Source: Actinophytocola algeriensis (GTDB taxonomy: Bacteria > Actinomycetota > Actinomycetes > Mycobacteriales > Pseudonocardiaceae). Taken from it: a stretch of DNA of 64,000 nt. The position numbers and the translations under genes are program-made. Under the pieces are notes generated by a model. It was not told the DNA's origin and ran no database searches. It saw only the letters and a program-made list of their open reading frames with translations. The stretch lies in assembly GCF_014203735.1 (NCBI RefSeq), contig NZ_JACHJQ010000008.1, positions 1-64,000 on the forward strand, in the 5' to 3' direction. Position 1 is the stretch's first letter. Each line of letters begins with the position of its first letter. Below, one piece after another: positions 16,314 through 24,900 of the stretch.

Positions 16314-17057
16314 TCACCAGCCGGCGGACTCGGGGAACGTCCGCCGCACACGTCGCCGGGTGTGGTCCCAGTACGACCGCACAGACAGGTCCGCGAAGAT
16401 GAACGCGCGCTTGGCGGCCACGTCCTCGTCGGAGGACGTGCCGAACTCCCGTCGGGTCGCCAGCGCGTCCAGCTGCAACCGGCACGCGCGCTCGAGCATG
16501 AGCGCGAACACCACGGCATGCCGGACGCTCTTGCCGACGACGACGCTGCCGTGGTTGACCAGCAGCACAGCCACGCCCGTGTCCAGGCACGATGCGATCT
16601 GCCGGGCGACGCCGATGTCCAGGACCGTGTTGCTGGTGAGACCGAACCGGCGCACCTCGGCGCGCAGGAGTGCGCCTTCGTGGCTCAGTGCTGCCAGCTC
16701 CGCGTCCAGCGCGCCGAAGACGAGACCTGCCGGGGCGTGGCTGTGCACGATCGCGTTGACGTCGGCCCGCGCCTCGTAGATCGCCTGGTGCAGCGGGGTC
16801 TCGGGCGGCGCCAGCCGATCCTGCTCGGCGACGGGGTCCGCCGACGCCGAGACGAAGTCGTGCGGTGTCGCCTCGTCGAAACCGACCAGCGCCCCCTTGA
16901 TCAGGAAGGTCGGCGCGCCGGGGCGCCGGCACGAGATCTGGCCTTGGTTGAAGTCGTCGTGCCCGCCGAGCGAAAGGGCTCTGGCGCCGATGGCCGCCTG
17001 CGTGGCGAGCGGGTCGACGGCTTGGTCGCTCACCGCGGCGTCGGCGTGCGCAGTCAT
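16314..17057 (-). CDS. class II aldolase/adducin-family protein
   Basis: The 247-residue protein of the class II (zinc) aldolase / adducin fold is typical of sugar-phosphate aldolases and decarboxylases. Metal ligands are visible as the two His of NAIVHSHAPAG and the third in LLVNHGSVVVG. An acidic catalytic residue lies near PLHQAIYEARAD. The ATG at 17057 has a GAGGA site upstream. It is the first gene of the minus operon and faces the regulator at 17325 across a 267-bp divergent gap. The reaction is unknown; retro-aldol, decarboxylation or epimerisation are all known in the family. Confidence 0.85.
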   Translation of the reverse strand: MTAHADAAVSDQAVDPLATQAAIGARALSLGGHDDFNQGQISCRRPGAPTFLIKGALVGFDEATPHDFVSASADPVAEQDRLAPPETPLHQAIYEARADVNAIVHSHAPAGLVFGALDAELAALSHEGALLRAEVRRFGLTSNTVLDIGVARQIASCLDTGVAVLLVNHGSVVVGKSVRHAVVFALMLERACRLQLDALATRREFGTSSDEDVAAKRAFIFADLSVRSYWDHTRRRVRRTFPESAGW

Positions 17058-17324
17058 ATGTGTGGGTCCTCGTCGTGGTTCGTTTCCCCGTGAGCGGGGG
17101 AGACCCGGCTCGATGGCACATCCTGACAGCGGCGGCGCCCAGATTCCGCCCAGGCGATCCGGGCTGCCTGGGCGAGATCTGGGCGGGCGCGAGATCGCCG
17201 GGAGTTCTTCCTGGACAAGAGGATCCGCGTGCGGTTGGTTGGCCGGACGTATGTCGTGGCGGCTCGGGGCGTGCTCGTCGCGGGGTGGGTTTCGGTGCCC
17301 ACGGGACGGTTGGAGGGGGACCGG
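17058..17324. promoter_or_regulatory. divergent intergenic region with expected promoters for both operons
   Basis: This 267-bp gap separates the first gene of the minus operon from the SARP regulator on the plus strand. It is the only sizeable non-coding stretch in the cluster, so promoters and regulator sites for both directions are expected here (inference). I could not identify a confident -35/-10 pair or a clear set of SARP heptameric repeats by eye. The regulator's start is set by TTGGAGGGGG at 17310-17319. Confidence 0.45.
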
Positions 17325-19727
17325 GTGGAGTTTCACTTGCTCGGACGACTGGAAGTGTGGCAAGGCGGGGAGCGGCTACGGCTCGGCGGGCCGCGTGAGT
17401 GCGCGCTGCTCGCCGCCTTGCTGTTGCGAGCCAACGAGATCGCGTCCGTCAGCTATCTCGTGGACGCGGTGTGGGAACGTCCGCCGGCTTCTCCGGAGAC
17501 GAATGTCAGAACGTATGTCTCCCAGCTGCGCCGCCGGCTCGGTCGCGGATCGCGCGGCCCGTCGAGACTGGTCACCACACAGGGCGGCTACCAGCTCACG
17601 GTGCGGCCGGACGAGTTCGACGTTGGCGTCTTCGAGGAAGCACTGGAGCGCGCGGACGCGGCGTTCCACCGCGGCCACTGGGAACGAGCGACTGCCGACT
17701 ACTCCCGGGCACTCGATCTCTGGCGTGGCGATCCGTTGGGTGACCAACCGGTGGGGGCGCGGCTGCGCGGAGTGTTGGACGGGCTGGCCGAGCGGTGGCT
17801 GGTCGCCGTCGAACGCTTCACCCGCGCCAAGTTCGAGCTCGGCGCGCACGACGAGGTGATCCGCCTGATCCGGGAGCTGCTACCGCGGCACTTCCTGCGA
17901 GAGGAGCTGTGGCGGCTGCTGCTGCTCGCGCTGTGCGGCAGCAACCGGCCCGCGGAGGCACTGGATGCCTACGCGACCATGCGGCGGCGGTTCGCCGACG
18001 AACTGGGTGTCGAGCCGAACGAGCGGTTGCGCCAACTGCACGAGGAGATCCTGCGCGGTGATCATGTCCGCGACGGTTCGGTCGTTCGCACGCGGTCGTC
18101 GACCGGCTGGCGACCGCCGGGCGGTCGGGTGTGCCAGCTCCCGGCCGACCTCGGGGACTTCACCGAACGCGCGGCTCCGATGCGGCAGCTGACCGAGGCG
18201 ATCGGGAACGGGGCCGTCGGCGCACCGCCGGTGGTCGTGGTGTCCGGCGGACCGGGAGTCGGCAAGAGCGCGTTGGTCCTGCACGTGGCTCACCAGCTGG
18301 CCGGGCGGTTCCCGGACGGCCAGCTGTACCTGGATCTGCGCGGCACGTCGGAGGCGCCCCGGGAGAGCGCGGTGTTGCTCGCCGAGATGCTCGGCGCGTT
18401 GGGATTCACCGGTAGCCAGGTACCGGACGGCGTGGCCGCACGCGCCGGGTTGTTCCGGTCGCTGCTGTCCGATCGGCGGATGCTGGTGGTACTCGACGAC
18501 GCGGCGGACGCGCGGCAGGTGCGGCCACTTCTGCCTGCCGGCGGCGGTTGCGTGGTGCTGGTGACGAGCAGGCAGCTGCTCACCGACGTCATGCCGGCGT
18601 ACCACGTGGAGCTGGGCCCGCTACGGGAGGACGAGGCACGCACGCTGTTGACCAGGATCATCGGGCCGGTCAGGGCGGCGGCGGAACCGGTCGAGGTGAC
18701 CGAGCTCGTGCGCGCCTGTGGTCATCTGCCGTTGGCCATCCGGATCGCCGCCGGGCGACTCGTCGGTCGGCCGGCCTGGCCGCTGCGGCTGCTGACCCGC
18801 AGGCTCGCTGACGAGTCGCGCCGCCTCACGGAGCTGAGCCCCGGTGGTCTCGGACTGCGGGCCAGTTTCCAGGCGAGCGTCCGGTCGTTGCCACCCGACG
18901 TCGCCAGGGCCTTCCACCTGCTCGGCCTGCTCGGTCCGCACACGCTGCCGAGCTGGGTGGTGGCGCCACTCCTCGACCGCGCACACGAAGAACTGTGCGC
19001 GCAGGACGTGGTGGACGCGCTCGTGGACGCCAACCTCCTCGCCCAGTGCGGCGTCGACGACACCGGAACGCCACGCTACCGGCTGCACGACTTGTTGCGT
19101 GCCCACGCGGTGGAGGGCGCAGCCGCCATACCCGTCGGCAAGCGGCGCGCCGCGGTCTCGCGGGTCGTGGGGGTGTGGCTCGACCTGGTCCGTCGTGCGG
19201 TCGAGGGAATGCCGCCGAGCTCGTTCGACCCGCCACGGTTCGCCGCGCCGCGCGCGGCGCTGCCCCCGGACGTGGCCAGCCGGATGACCGCAGAGCCGCT
19301 GCGATGGTTCGACGCGGAACGCGCGGCGCTGGTCGGTGCGGTGGAACTGGCCGTGCGATGGGAGATCGACGAGTTGGCCTGGGAGCTCGCGGCCACTTTG
19401 GCGCCCTATTTGGACTTTCGAAGCCGGTACGACGACTGGGATCGTGTCCACCGCCTGGCCGTCCAGGCCGCCCGCCGGACGGCGAACCGGCGCGGTGAGG
19501 CCGTGCTGCTCCGCGGGATCGCGCAGGTGCACATCCACCGGGACGAGTACGGCGCGGCCATCCGGTTGCTGAGCAGGTCTCGCGCGCTGTGCCGGCAGAT
19601 CGGGGACAAGCGCGGGGAGAGCCGTGCGGTCGCCGGGCTCGGCGTCGTGGCCCGGCTCCTCGATCGCCGCGGCGTCGCGCGCGACGAGTACGGCTCCCGG
19701 CGCGCCCGGACCGCTCTGCATGGCTGA
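17325..19727 (+). CDS. SARP-family (AfsR/DnrI-like) regulator with NB-ARC domain
   Basis: The 800-residue cluster-situated transcription regulator has three visible parts. Residues about 1-95 are the OmpR-like winged helix (FHLLGRLEVWQGGERLRLGG, NVRTYVSQLRRRLG, VTTQGGYQLTV). About 100-250 is the bacterial transcriptional activator domain (FEEALERADAAFHRGHWERA through the DELGVEPNERLRQLHEEIL end). From about 300 is an NB-ARC ATPase (P-loop VVSGGPGVGKSALVLHVA, Walker B RMLVVLDDAAD, VTSRQ). It ends soon after the beginning of a TPR-like region (RANRRGEAVLLRGIAQVH type repeats), so it is shorter than AfsR (about 990 residues). GTG 17325 is chosen for its TTGGAGGGGG site; an upstream start at 17229 is possible. 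It probably activates both divergent operons. Confidence 0.88.
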   Translation: MEFHLLGRLEVWQGGERLRLGGPRECALLAALLLRANEIASVSYLVDAVWERPPASPETNVRTYVSQLRRRLGRGSRGPSRLVTTQGGYQLTVRPDEFDVGVFEEALERADAAFHRGHWERATADYSRALDLWRGDPLGDQPVGARLRGVLDGLAERWLVAVERFTRAKFELGAHDEVIRLIRELLPRHFLREELWRLLLLALCGSNRPAEALDAYATMRRRFADELGVEPNERLRQLHEEILRGDHVRDGSVVRTRSSTGWRPPGGRVCQLPADLGDFTERAAPMRQLTEAIGNGAVGAPPVVVVSGGPGVGKSALVLHVAHQLAGRFPDGQLYLDLRGTSEAPRESAVLLAEMLGALGFTGSQVPDGVAARAGLFRSLLSDRRMLVVLDDAADARQVRPLLPAGGGCVVLVTSRQLLTDVMPAYHVELGPLREDEARTLLTRIIGPVRAAAEPVEVTELVRACGHLPLAIRIAAGRLVGRPAWPLRLLTRRLADESRRLTELSPGGLGLRASFQASVRSLPPDVARAFHLLGLLGPHTLPSWVVAPLLDRAHEELCAQDVVDALVDANLLAQCGVDDTGTPRYRLHDLLRAHAVEGAAAIPVGKRRAAVSRVVGVWLDLVRRAVEGMPPSSFDPPRFAAPRAALPPDVASRMTAEPLRWFDAERAALVGAVELAVRWEIDELAWELAATLAPYLDFRSRYDDWDRVHRLAVQAARRTANRRGEAVLLRGIAQVHIHRDEYGAAIRLLSRSRALCRQIGDKRGESRAVAGLGVVARLLDRRGVARDEYGSRRARTALHG

Positions 19728-19856
19728 CCCGGCGACCCGGCCGCGGAGCGAGTGGAGGAGAGGGCTTTCCTCCGCCTTTTCTGCCTGTTCTGTTCGGGTT
19801 CGAGTGGCGATCATCTACATGGAACGCCATCGATCACATCGATACCCGGAGCGCCC

Positions 19857-21113
19857 GTGACCGAACTCCACCGGTATGACGTCGAGGCCGTCCGTGCGCA
19901 GATCCCTGCGCTCAAGGCAGGATCCGCCCACTTCGACGGTCCTGGGGGTACCCAGATTCCCCAGCCCGTCATCGACGCCATCGCCGACGCGCTGTCCAAC
20001 CCGTTGTGCAACCGGGGCACGAGCACGGCGGGCGAACGCAACGCCGAGACGATCGTCGCGCAGGCTCGGGGTGCGCTCGCCGACTTCCTCTGTGCCGACC
20101 CCGGTGGCATCGTCTTCGGACGCAGCTCCACCCAACTCGCGTACAGCTTCTCCCGGACGCTGGCCAAGACGTGGCGCCCCGGCGACGAGGTGGTCGTCAC
20201 CCGACTCGACCACGAGTGCAACGTCGGGCCCTGGGTGCAGGCGGCGGCCGATGCGGGGGTCACGGTGCGGTGGGCGGATTTCGACCCCGTCACCGGCGAG
20301 CTCGCACCCGGCCACATCCGCGAGGTGCTGTCCGAACGGACCCGTCTGGTGGCGGTGACGGCCGCGTCCAACGTGATCGGCACCCGCCCGGCCATCGCGG
20401 AGATCGCCAGGCTCGTCCACGAGGTCGGCGCACTGCTCTACGTCGACGCGGCGCAGTACAGCGCGCACGTCAGCGTCGACTTCGACCAGCTCGGCGCGGA
20501 CTTCCTCACCTGCTCGTCGTACAAGTTCCTCGGACCTCACCTGGGAATCCTTGCCGCACGCCCGGAACTGCTGCGGACCCTCACACCGGACAAGCTGTCA
20601 GCCTCGACCGACTCGGTCCCGGAACGCTTCGAGCTCGGCATCCTGCCCTACGGGGTGCTCGCCGGGGCCCGCGCCGCCGTCGACTTCCTCACGGGGCTCG
20701 GTTCGCCGAGTGCGGGCACCAGACGCAGGCGCCTGGTGTCGGCGATGAACAGGATCGAGCGCCACGAGGACGCGCTGCGGGTGCGGATCGAGCACGAGCT
20801 GGCCGGCCTCGAATCGGTCACACTGCACTCCCGTGCCGCGCGCCGCACGCCGACGCTCCTGCTGACCGTCGACGGTTGCGACCCTCGGGACGTCCACGGC
20901 TACCTGGCCGCCAGAGGGGTCGACGCGGGGGCGGGGACCTTCTACTCGGTGGAGGCTTCGCGCCGGCTGGGGCTGGGCGAACAGGGTGGCCTCCGGATCG
21001 GCCTCGCACCGTACAACTCCGAAGAGGACGTCGACCGCCTGCTGGCGGGCCTGACGGACTACGTGCACCGGCACTCCCGCCGGTTCGCGGGGACACCGGT
21101 GAGCGCGGGGTGA
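19857..21113 (+). CDS. class V PLP-dependent enzyme, cysteine-desulfurase-like
   Basis: The 418-residue protein has the class V aminotransferase fold. It shows AHFDGPGGTQIPQPVIDAIA at the N-terminus, VVVTRLDHECNVGPW, ALLYVDAAQYSAHV with the PLP-contacting Asp, and the Schiff-base Lys in TCSSYKFLGPHLGIL (near residue 225). This matches the 'cysteine desulfurase-like' subgroup rather than NifS/IscS, because the mobile Cys loop is not evident. Members perform desulfuration, racemisation or C-S/C-N lyase reactions. GTG 19857 has a CGGAG site. It is followed after 52 bases by a type II thioesterase and then the assembly line. A role in sulfur donation or amino-acid supply is possible but unproven. 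Confidence 0.82.
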   Translation: MTELHRYDVEAVRAQIPALKAGSAHFDGPGGTQIPQPVIDAIADALSNPLCNRGTSTAGERNAETIVAQARGALADFLCADPGGIVFGRSSTQLAYSFSRTLAKTWRPGDEVVVTRLDHECNVGPWVQAAADAGVTVRWADFDPVTGELAPGHIREVLSERTRLVAVTAASNVIGTRPAIAEIARLVHEVGALLYVDAAQYSAHVSVDFDQLGADFLTCSSYKFLGPHLGILAARPELLRTLTPDKLSASTDSVPERFELGILPYGVLAGARAAVDFLTGLGSPSAGTRRRRLVSAMNRIERHEDALRVRIEHELAGLESVTLHSRAARRTPTLLLTVDGCDPRDVHGYLAARGVDAGAGTFYSVEASRRLGLGEQGGLRIGLAPYNSEEDVDRLLAGLTDYVHRHSRRFAGTPVSAG

Positions 21114-21165
21114 CTCGTTCGCGATGCCGCATCCCCCACCCGAAGCCACGTGAACGGAGCTGTCC

Positions 21166-21924
21166 ATGACCGACAGTGCCGTGGACGACAGGTGGGTCCG
21201 TCGTTTCCACACCGCACCCGATCACAGCCCGGCATTGGTCTGCTTTCCGCACGCCGGCGGGTCGGCGAGCTACTACCGCTGGTTGTCCGACGTCCTGAGG
21301 CCCACCGTGCGGGTGTTCGCGCTGCAGTACCCCGGCAGGCAGGACCGAATGCACGACCGCAGACTGTCCATGATCGACGAGTTCGCCGACGAGGTGTTCA
21401 CGGCGCTCGAACCGCTGATGGGCCAACGTCTCGCGTTCTTCGGGCACAGCATGGGCTCGGTGATCGCGTTCGAGGTGGCGACCCGCATGGTGGATCGGCG
21501 CGGCGCCGGGCCGACGACGTTGTTCGTCTCGGGCAGGCGCGCCCCCTCGAAGCACCGGGACGACACCGTCCACCTGCTCGACGATGACGGCATCATCGAC
21601 GAGTTGCGGCGGTTGAGCGGCACCGACGTGCGAGTGCTCGGCAACGAGGACGTACTGCGCATGGTCCTCCCACCGATGCGCAGCGACTACACCGCGGTCG
21701 AGAACTACCGCTACCGGCCGGGTCCGAAGCTCGACTGCCCGATCGTGGCGCTGCTGGGCGACGAGGACTCGAGCGTCGACGCCGAGGAGGCCCGTGCCTG
21801 GGCCGACCACACGACGGACTCGTTCTCCCTGCACACGTTCTCCGGCGGGCACTTCTACCTTGCCGAGCACCAGAAGGCCGTCGCCGATCTCATCGTCCGG
21901 CAGCTGCCATCGCCGAAGAACTGA
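21166..21924 (+). CDS. type II thioesterase
   Basis: The 252-residue alpha/beta-hydrolase removes stalled or wrong acyl groups from the synthase carrier domains. The nucleophile elbow is [15 protein letters not shown] (Ser near residue 90). The N-terminal [17 protein letters not shown] is the hallmark of editing thioesterases, and the catalytic Asp/His are in [13 protein letters not shown] and [11 protein letters not shown]. The ATG has a GGAG site seven bases upstream. It lies directly before PKS-A. As no synthase carries a terminal thioesterase domain, this is the only thioesterase seen in the window, but release of the full chain is not its usual role. Confidence 0.92.
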   Translation: MTDSAVDDRWVRRFHTAPDHSPALVCFPHAGGSASYYRWLSDVLRPTVRVFALQYPGRQDRMHDRRLSMIDEFADEVFTALEPLMGQRLAFFGHSMGSVIAFEVATRMVDRRGAGPTTLFVSGRRAPSKHRDDTVHLLDDDGIIDELRRLSGTDVRVLGNEDVLRMVLPPMRSDYTAVENYRYRPGPKLDCPIVALLGDEDSSVDAEEARAWADHTTDSFSLHTFSGGHFYLAEHQKAVADLIVRQLPSPKN

Positions 21925-21971
21925 GCCGGATTCCCGCTGTCGTCACAGTTCCACGAGAGGTGAAACATTCG

Positions 21972-24900
21972 GTGAGCGCTGAGGAGAAGCTGCGCGGCTA
22001 CCTCAAGAGGGTGACCGCCGAGCTGCTGGAGACTCGCGAACGCCTGGCGGCCGCGGAAGACGACGAGCCGCTGGCGATCGTCGGCATGGCATGCCGGTTC
22101 CCCGGGCGTGTGCGGTCCCCGGAAGACCTGTGGCAGCTGATGTCGCGCGGCGCGAACGTGACCGCGAGCCCTCCGGCGGACCGGAACTGGGATCTCGGCG
22201 AGTCACCCGCACCGGGACTGATGGGCCACCGCGGCGGATTCCTCAGCGATGCCACCGAGTTCGACGCCGACTTCTTCGAGATCTCGCCGCGCGAGGCGGT
22301 CGCGATGGACCCGCAGCACCGGCTCCTGCTCGAGACCACCTGGGAGGCCGTCGAACGAGCGGGCATCCCGGCCGACGTCCTGCGCGGAAGTGCCACCGGT
22401 GTCTACATCGGAATGATGAACGGCGACTACGCGGTCAAGCTGACCGAGTCCCGGCAGGGGACCTCCGCTCTCGACGGCTTCTACATCAACGGCACGACAG
22501 GGAGCTTCGCGTCGGGGCGGATCGCCTACACACTCGGTCTGCACGGTCCGGCTGTCACGATCGACACCGCTTGTTCGTCGGCGTTGGTCGCGCTGCACGA
22601 GGCAGGCCAGGCGCTGCGCCGAGGCGACTGCGCGATGGCGCTCGTCGGCGGTGCGACCGTCATGTCGACGCCCGCGCTGCTCGTGGAGTTCACCCGCCAG
22701 GGCGCGCTGGCGCCGGACGGCCGGTGCAAGCCGTTCGCCGCCGCCGCCGACGGTACCTCCTTCTCCGAGGGCGTCGGCGTGCTCGTCGTGGAACGACTGT
22801 CCGACGCGCGTCGTGCCGGCCGCGAGGTGCTGGCGGTCGTGCGCGGCTCGGCGGTGAACCAGGACGGTGCCTCCAACGGCATCACCGCGCCGAACGGCGT
22901 CGCCCAGGAGCAGGTCATCCGGCGGGCGTTGGCCAACGCGCGCCTCACACCCGAGGAGATCGACGCGGTCGAGGCGCACGGCACCGGCACCACCCTCGGC
23001 GACCCGATCGAAGGCCGGGCCCTGATGGCCACCTACGGCACCCGGCGGGCCGGCGGCCGTCCGCTGCTGTTGGGCTCCGTGAAGTCCAACATCGGGCACA
23101 CCCAGGCGGCTGCCGGTATCGCGAGCGTCATCAAGATGGTGATGGCGATGCGGAACGGGGTCCTGCCGCCGACCGTCGGCGTGGACGAGCCGACGCGGCA
23201 CGTCGACTGGTCGGCGGGCACGGTCCGATTGGTGACGGAGGCGACGCCGTGGCCGTCGACCGGGTCGCCGCGCCGTGCCGGCGTCTCGTCGTTCAGTCTG
23301 AGCGGCACCAACGCCCACGTTCTGCTCGAGCAGGTGCCCAGCGAGGTCACCGGAGACGAGCACACCGAGGCTGCCGGGCCCGCGTCGCCGTTGCCCGTCG
23401 TGCCGTGGACCCTGTCGGCCAGGACTGCCGAGGCGCTGCGGGCACAGGCGACGCGGTTGCTGTCCCACCTCGATCTCGATCCGCCCGCCTCGGACGCCGA
23501 CATCGGTCTGTCCCTCGCCGCCGGACGCGCGGTGCTGCGGCACCGCGCGGTCGTCGTCGGCGCCGACCGGCAGGCGCTGCGAGCGGGACTGACGGCGCTC
23601 TCGGCCGGGCAGTCCGCGCCGAACCTGGTCCACGGTGTCGCCGCAGGCACCCGGCAGCCGGATGTGGTGTTCGTCTTCCCCGGTCAGGGAGCCCAGTGGG
23701 CGGGCATGGCGAAACCGCTGCTGGCGTCCTCGCCGGTCTTCGCGGCACGGGTACGGGAGTGCGCGGCGGCGTTCGAGCCCTACCTGGACTGGTCCGTGTC
23801 CGACGTGCTGTGGGACCGTCCCGTTGCCGGCGGCCTCGACGACGAGGTCGTCCAGCCTGCCCTGTTCACGATGATGGTGTCGTTGGCCGCGCTGTGGCGT
23901 TCCCACGGTGTCGAGCCGGCCGCCGTGCTGGGACACAGCCAGGGCGAGATCGCTGCGGCCTGTGTGGCGGGTGCCCTGTCCCTGCCCGACGCCGCGAGAA
24001 CGGTGGCGCTGCGGAACCGGGCCATCCACGCGTCCCTGGCCGGCCGAGGCGGAATGGCGTCGGTCCCGTGCCCCGTGGCCGACGTCGAGCGACTGCTCGT
24101 CCCGTGGCGTGGCCGGCTCACGGTCGCCGCCGTCACCGGCCCGGCCTCGACGACGGTGTCCGGCGACCTGGACGCGCTGGCAGAGCTGATGGCGGCCTGC
24201 GAGGCAGGCGGGACACGAGCGCGGCGCATCCCGGTCGACTACGCGTCGCACTCGGCGCACGTCGACGCGATCGAGACGGAACTGCGCGACATGCTGGCCC
24301 CCGTCGAGCCGCGTGAGCTCACCGTCCCGTTCTACTCGACGGTGACCGGCGGCCCGGTCGACGGGCATGACCTCACGGCGAGCTACTGGTTCGAGAACCT
24401 GCGCCGCCCGGTGGACTTCGCGGGCGCGGTGGAGTCCCTGCTCGCCGACGGCCACCGGACCTTTGTGGAGTGCAGCGCCCACCCGGTGCTCACCTTCGGC
24501 CTGGAGGGTTTCGCTCAGGAGAGGGACGCCGACGTGCTCGTCGTCGGGACACTGCGGCGCGACGATGGTGGCCTCGCTCGGCTGTTCACCTCGTTCGGCG
24601 AGCTGCACGCCGGGGGTGGCCGGGTCGACTGGCCCGCCGCCTTCGCGGGCACTGCGGCGCGGCGCGTGCAGGTTCCGACCTACCCCTTCCAGCGCAGGCG
24701 GTTCTGGCTGGACGCCCCTGCCACCGTCGCCGGGGACGTACAGGCCGCGGGTGTGCGGTCGGAGGACCACCCGCTGCTGCGTGGCGTGGTCGATGTTGCT
24801 GCTGATGCCGGAGCGATCTTCGTGGGGCGGTTGTCCCTCGACAGCCATCCGTGGCTAGCCGACCACGTCGTCGCGGACACGGCGCTAGTACCGGGAGCGG

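Noticed and set aside
22203-24848. Minus-strand ORF of 881 codons opposite PKS-A
   Set aside because: A mirror frame of high-GC coding DNA. The plus strand encodes a perfect KS-AT with all motifs; the minus product is Arg/Gly/His-rich with no domain.
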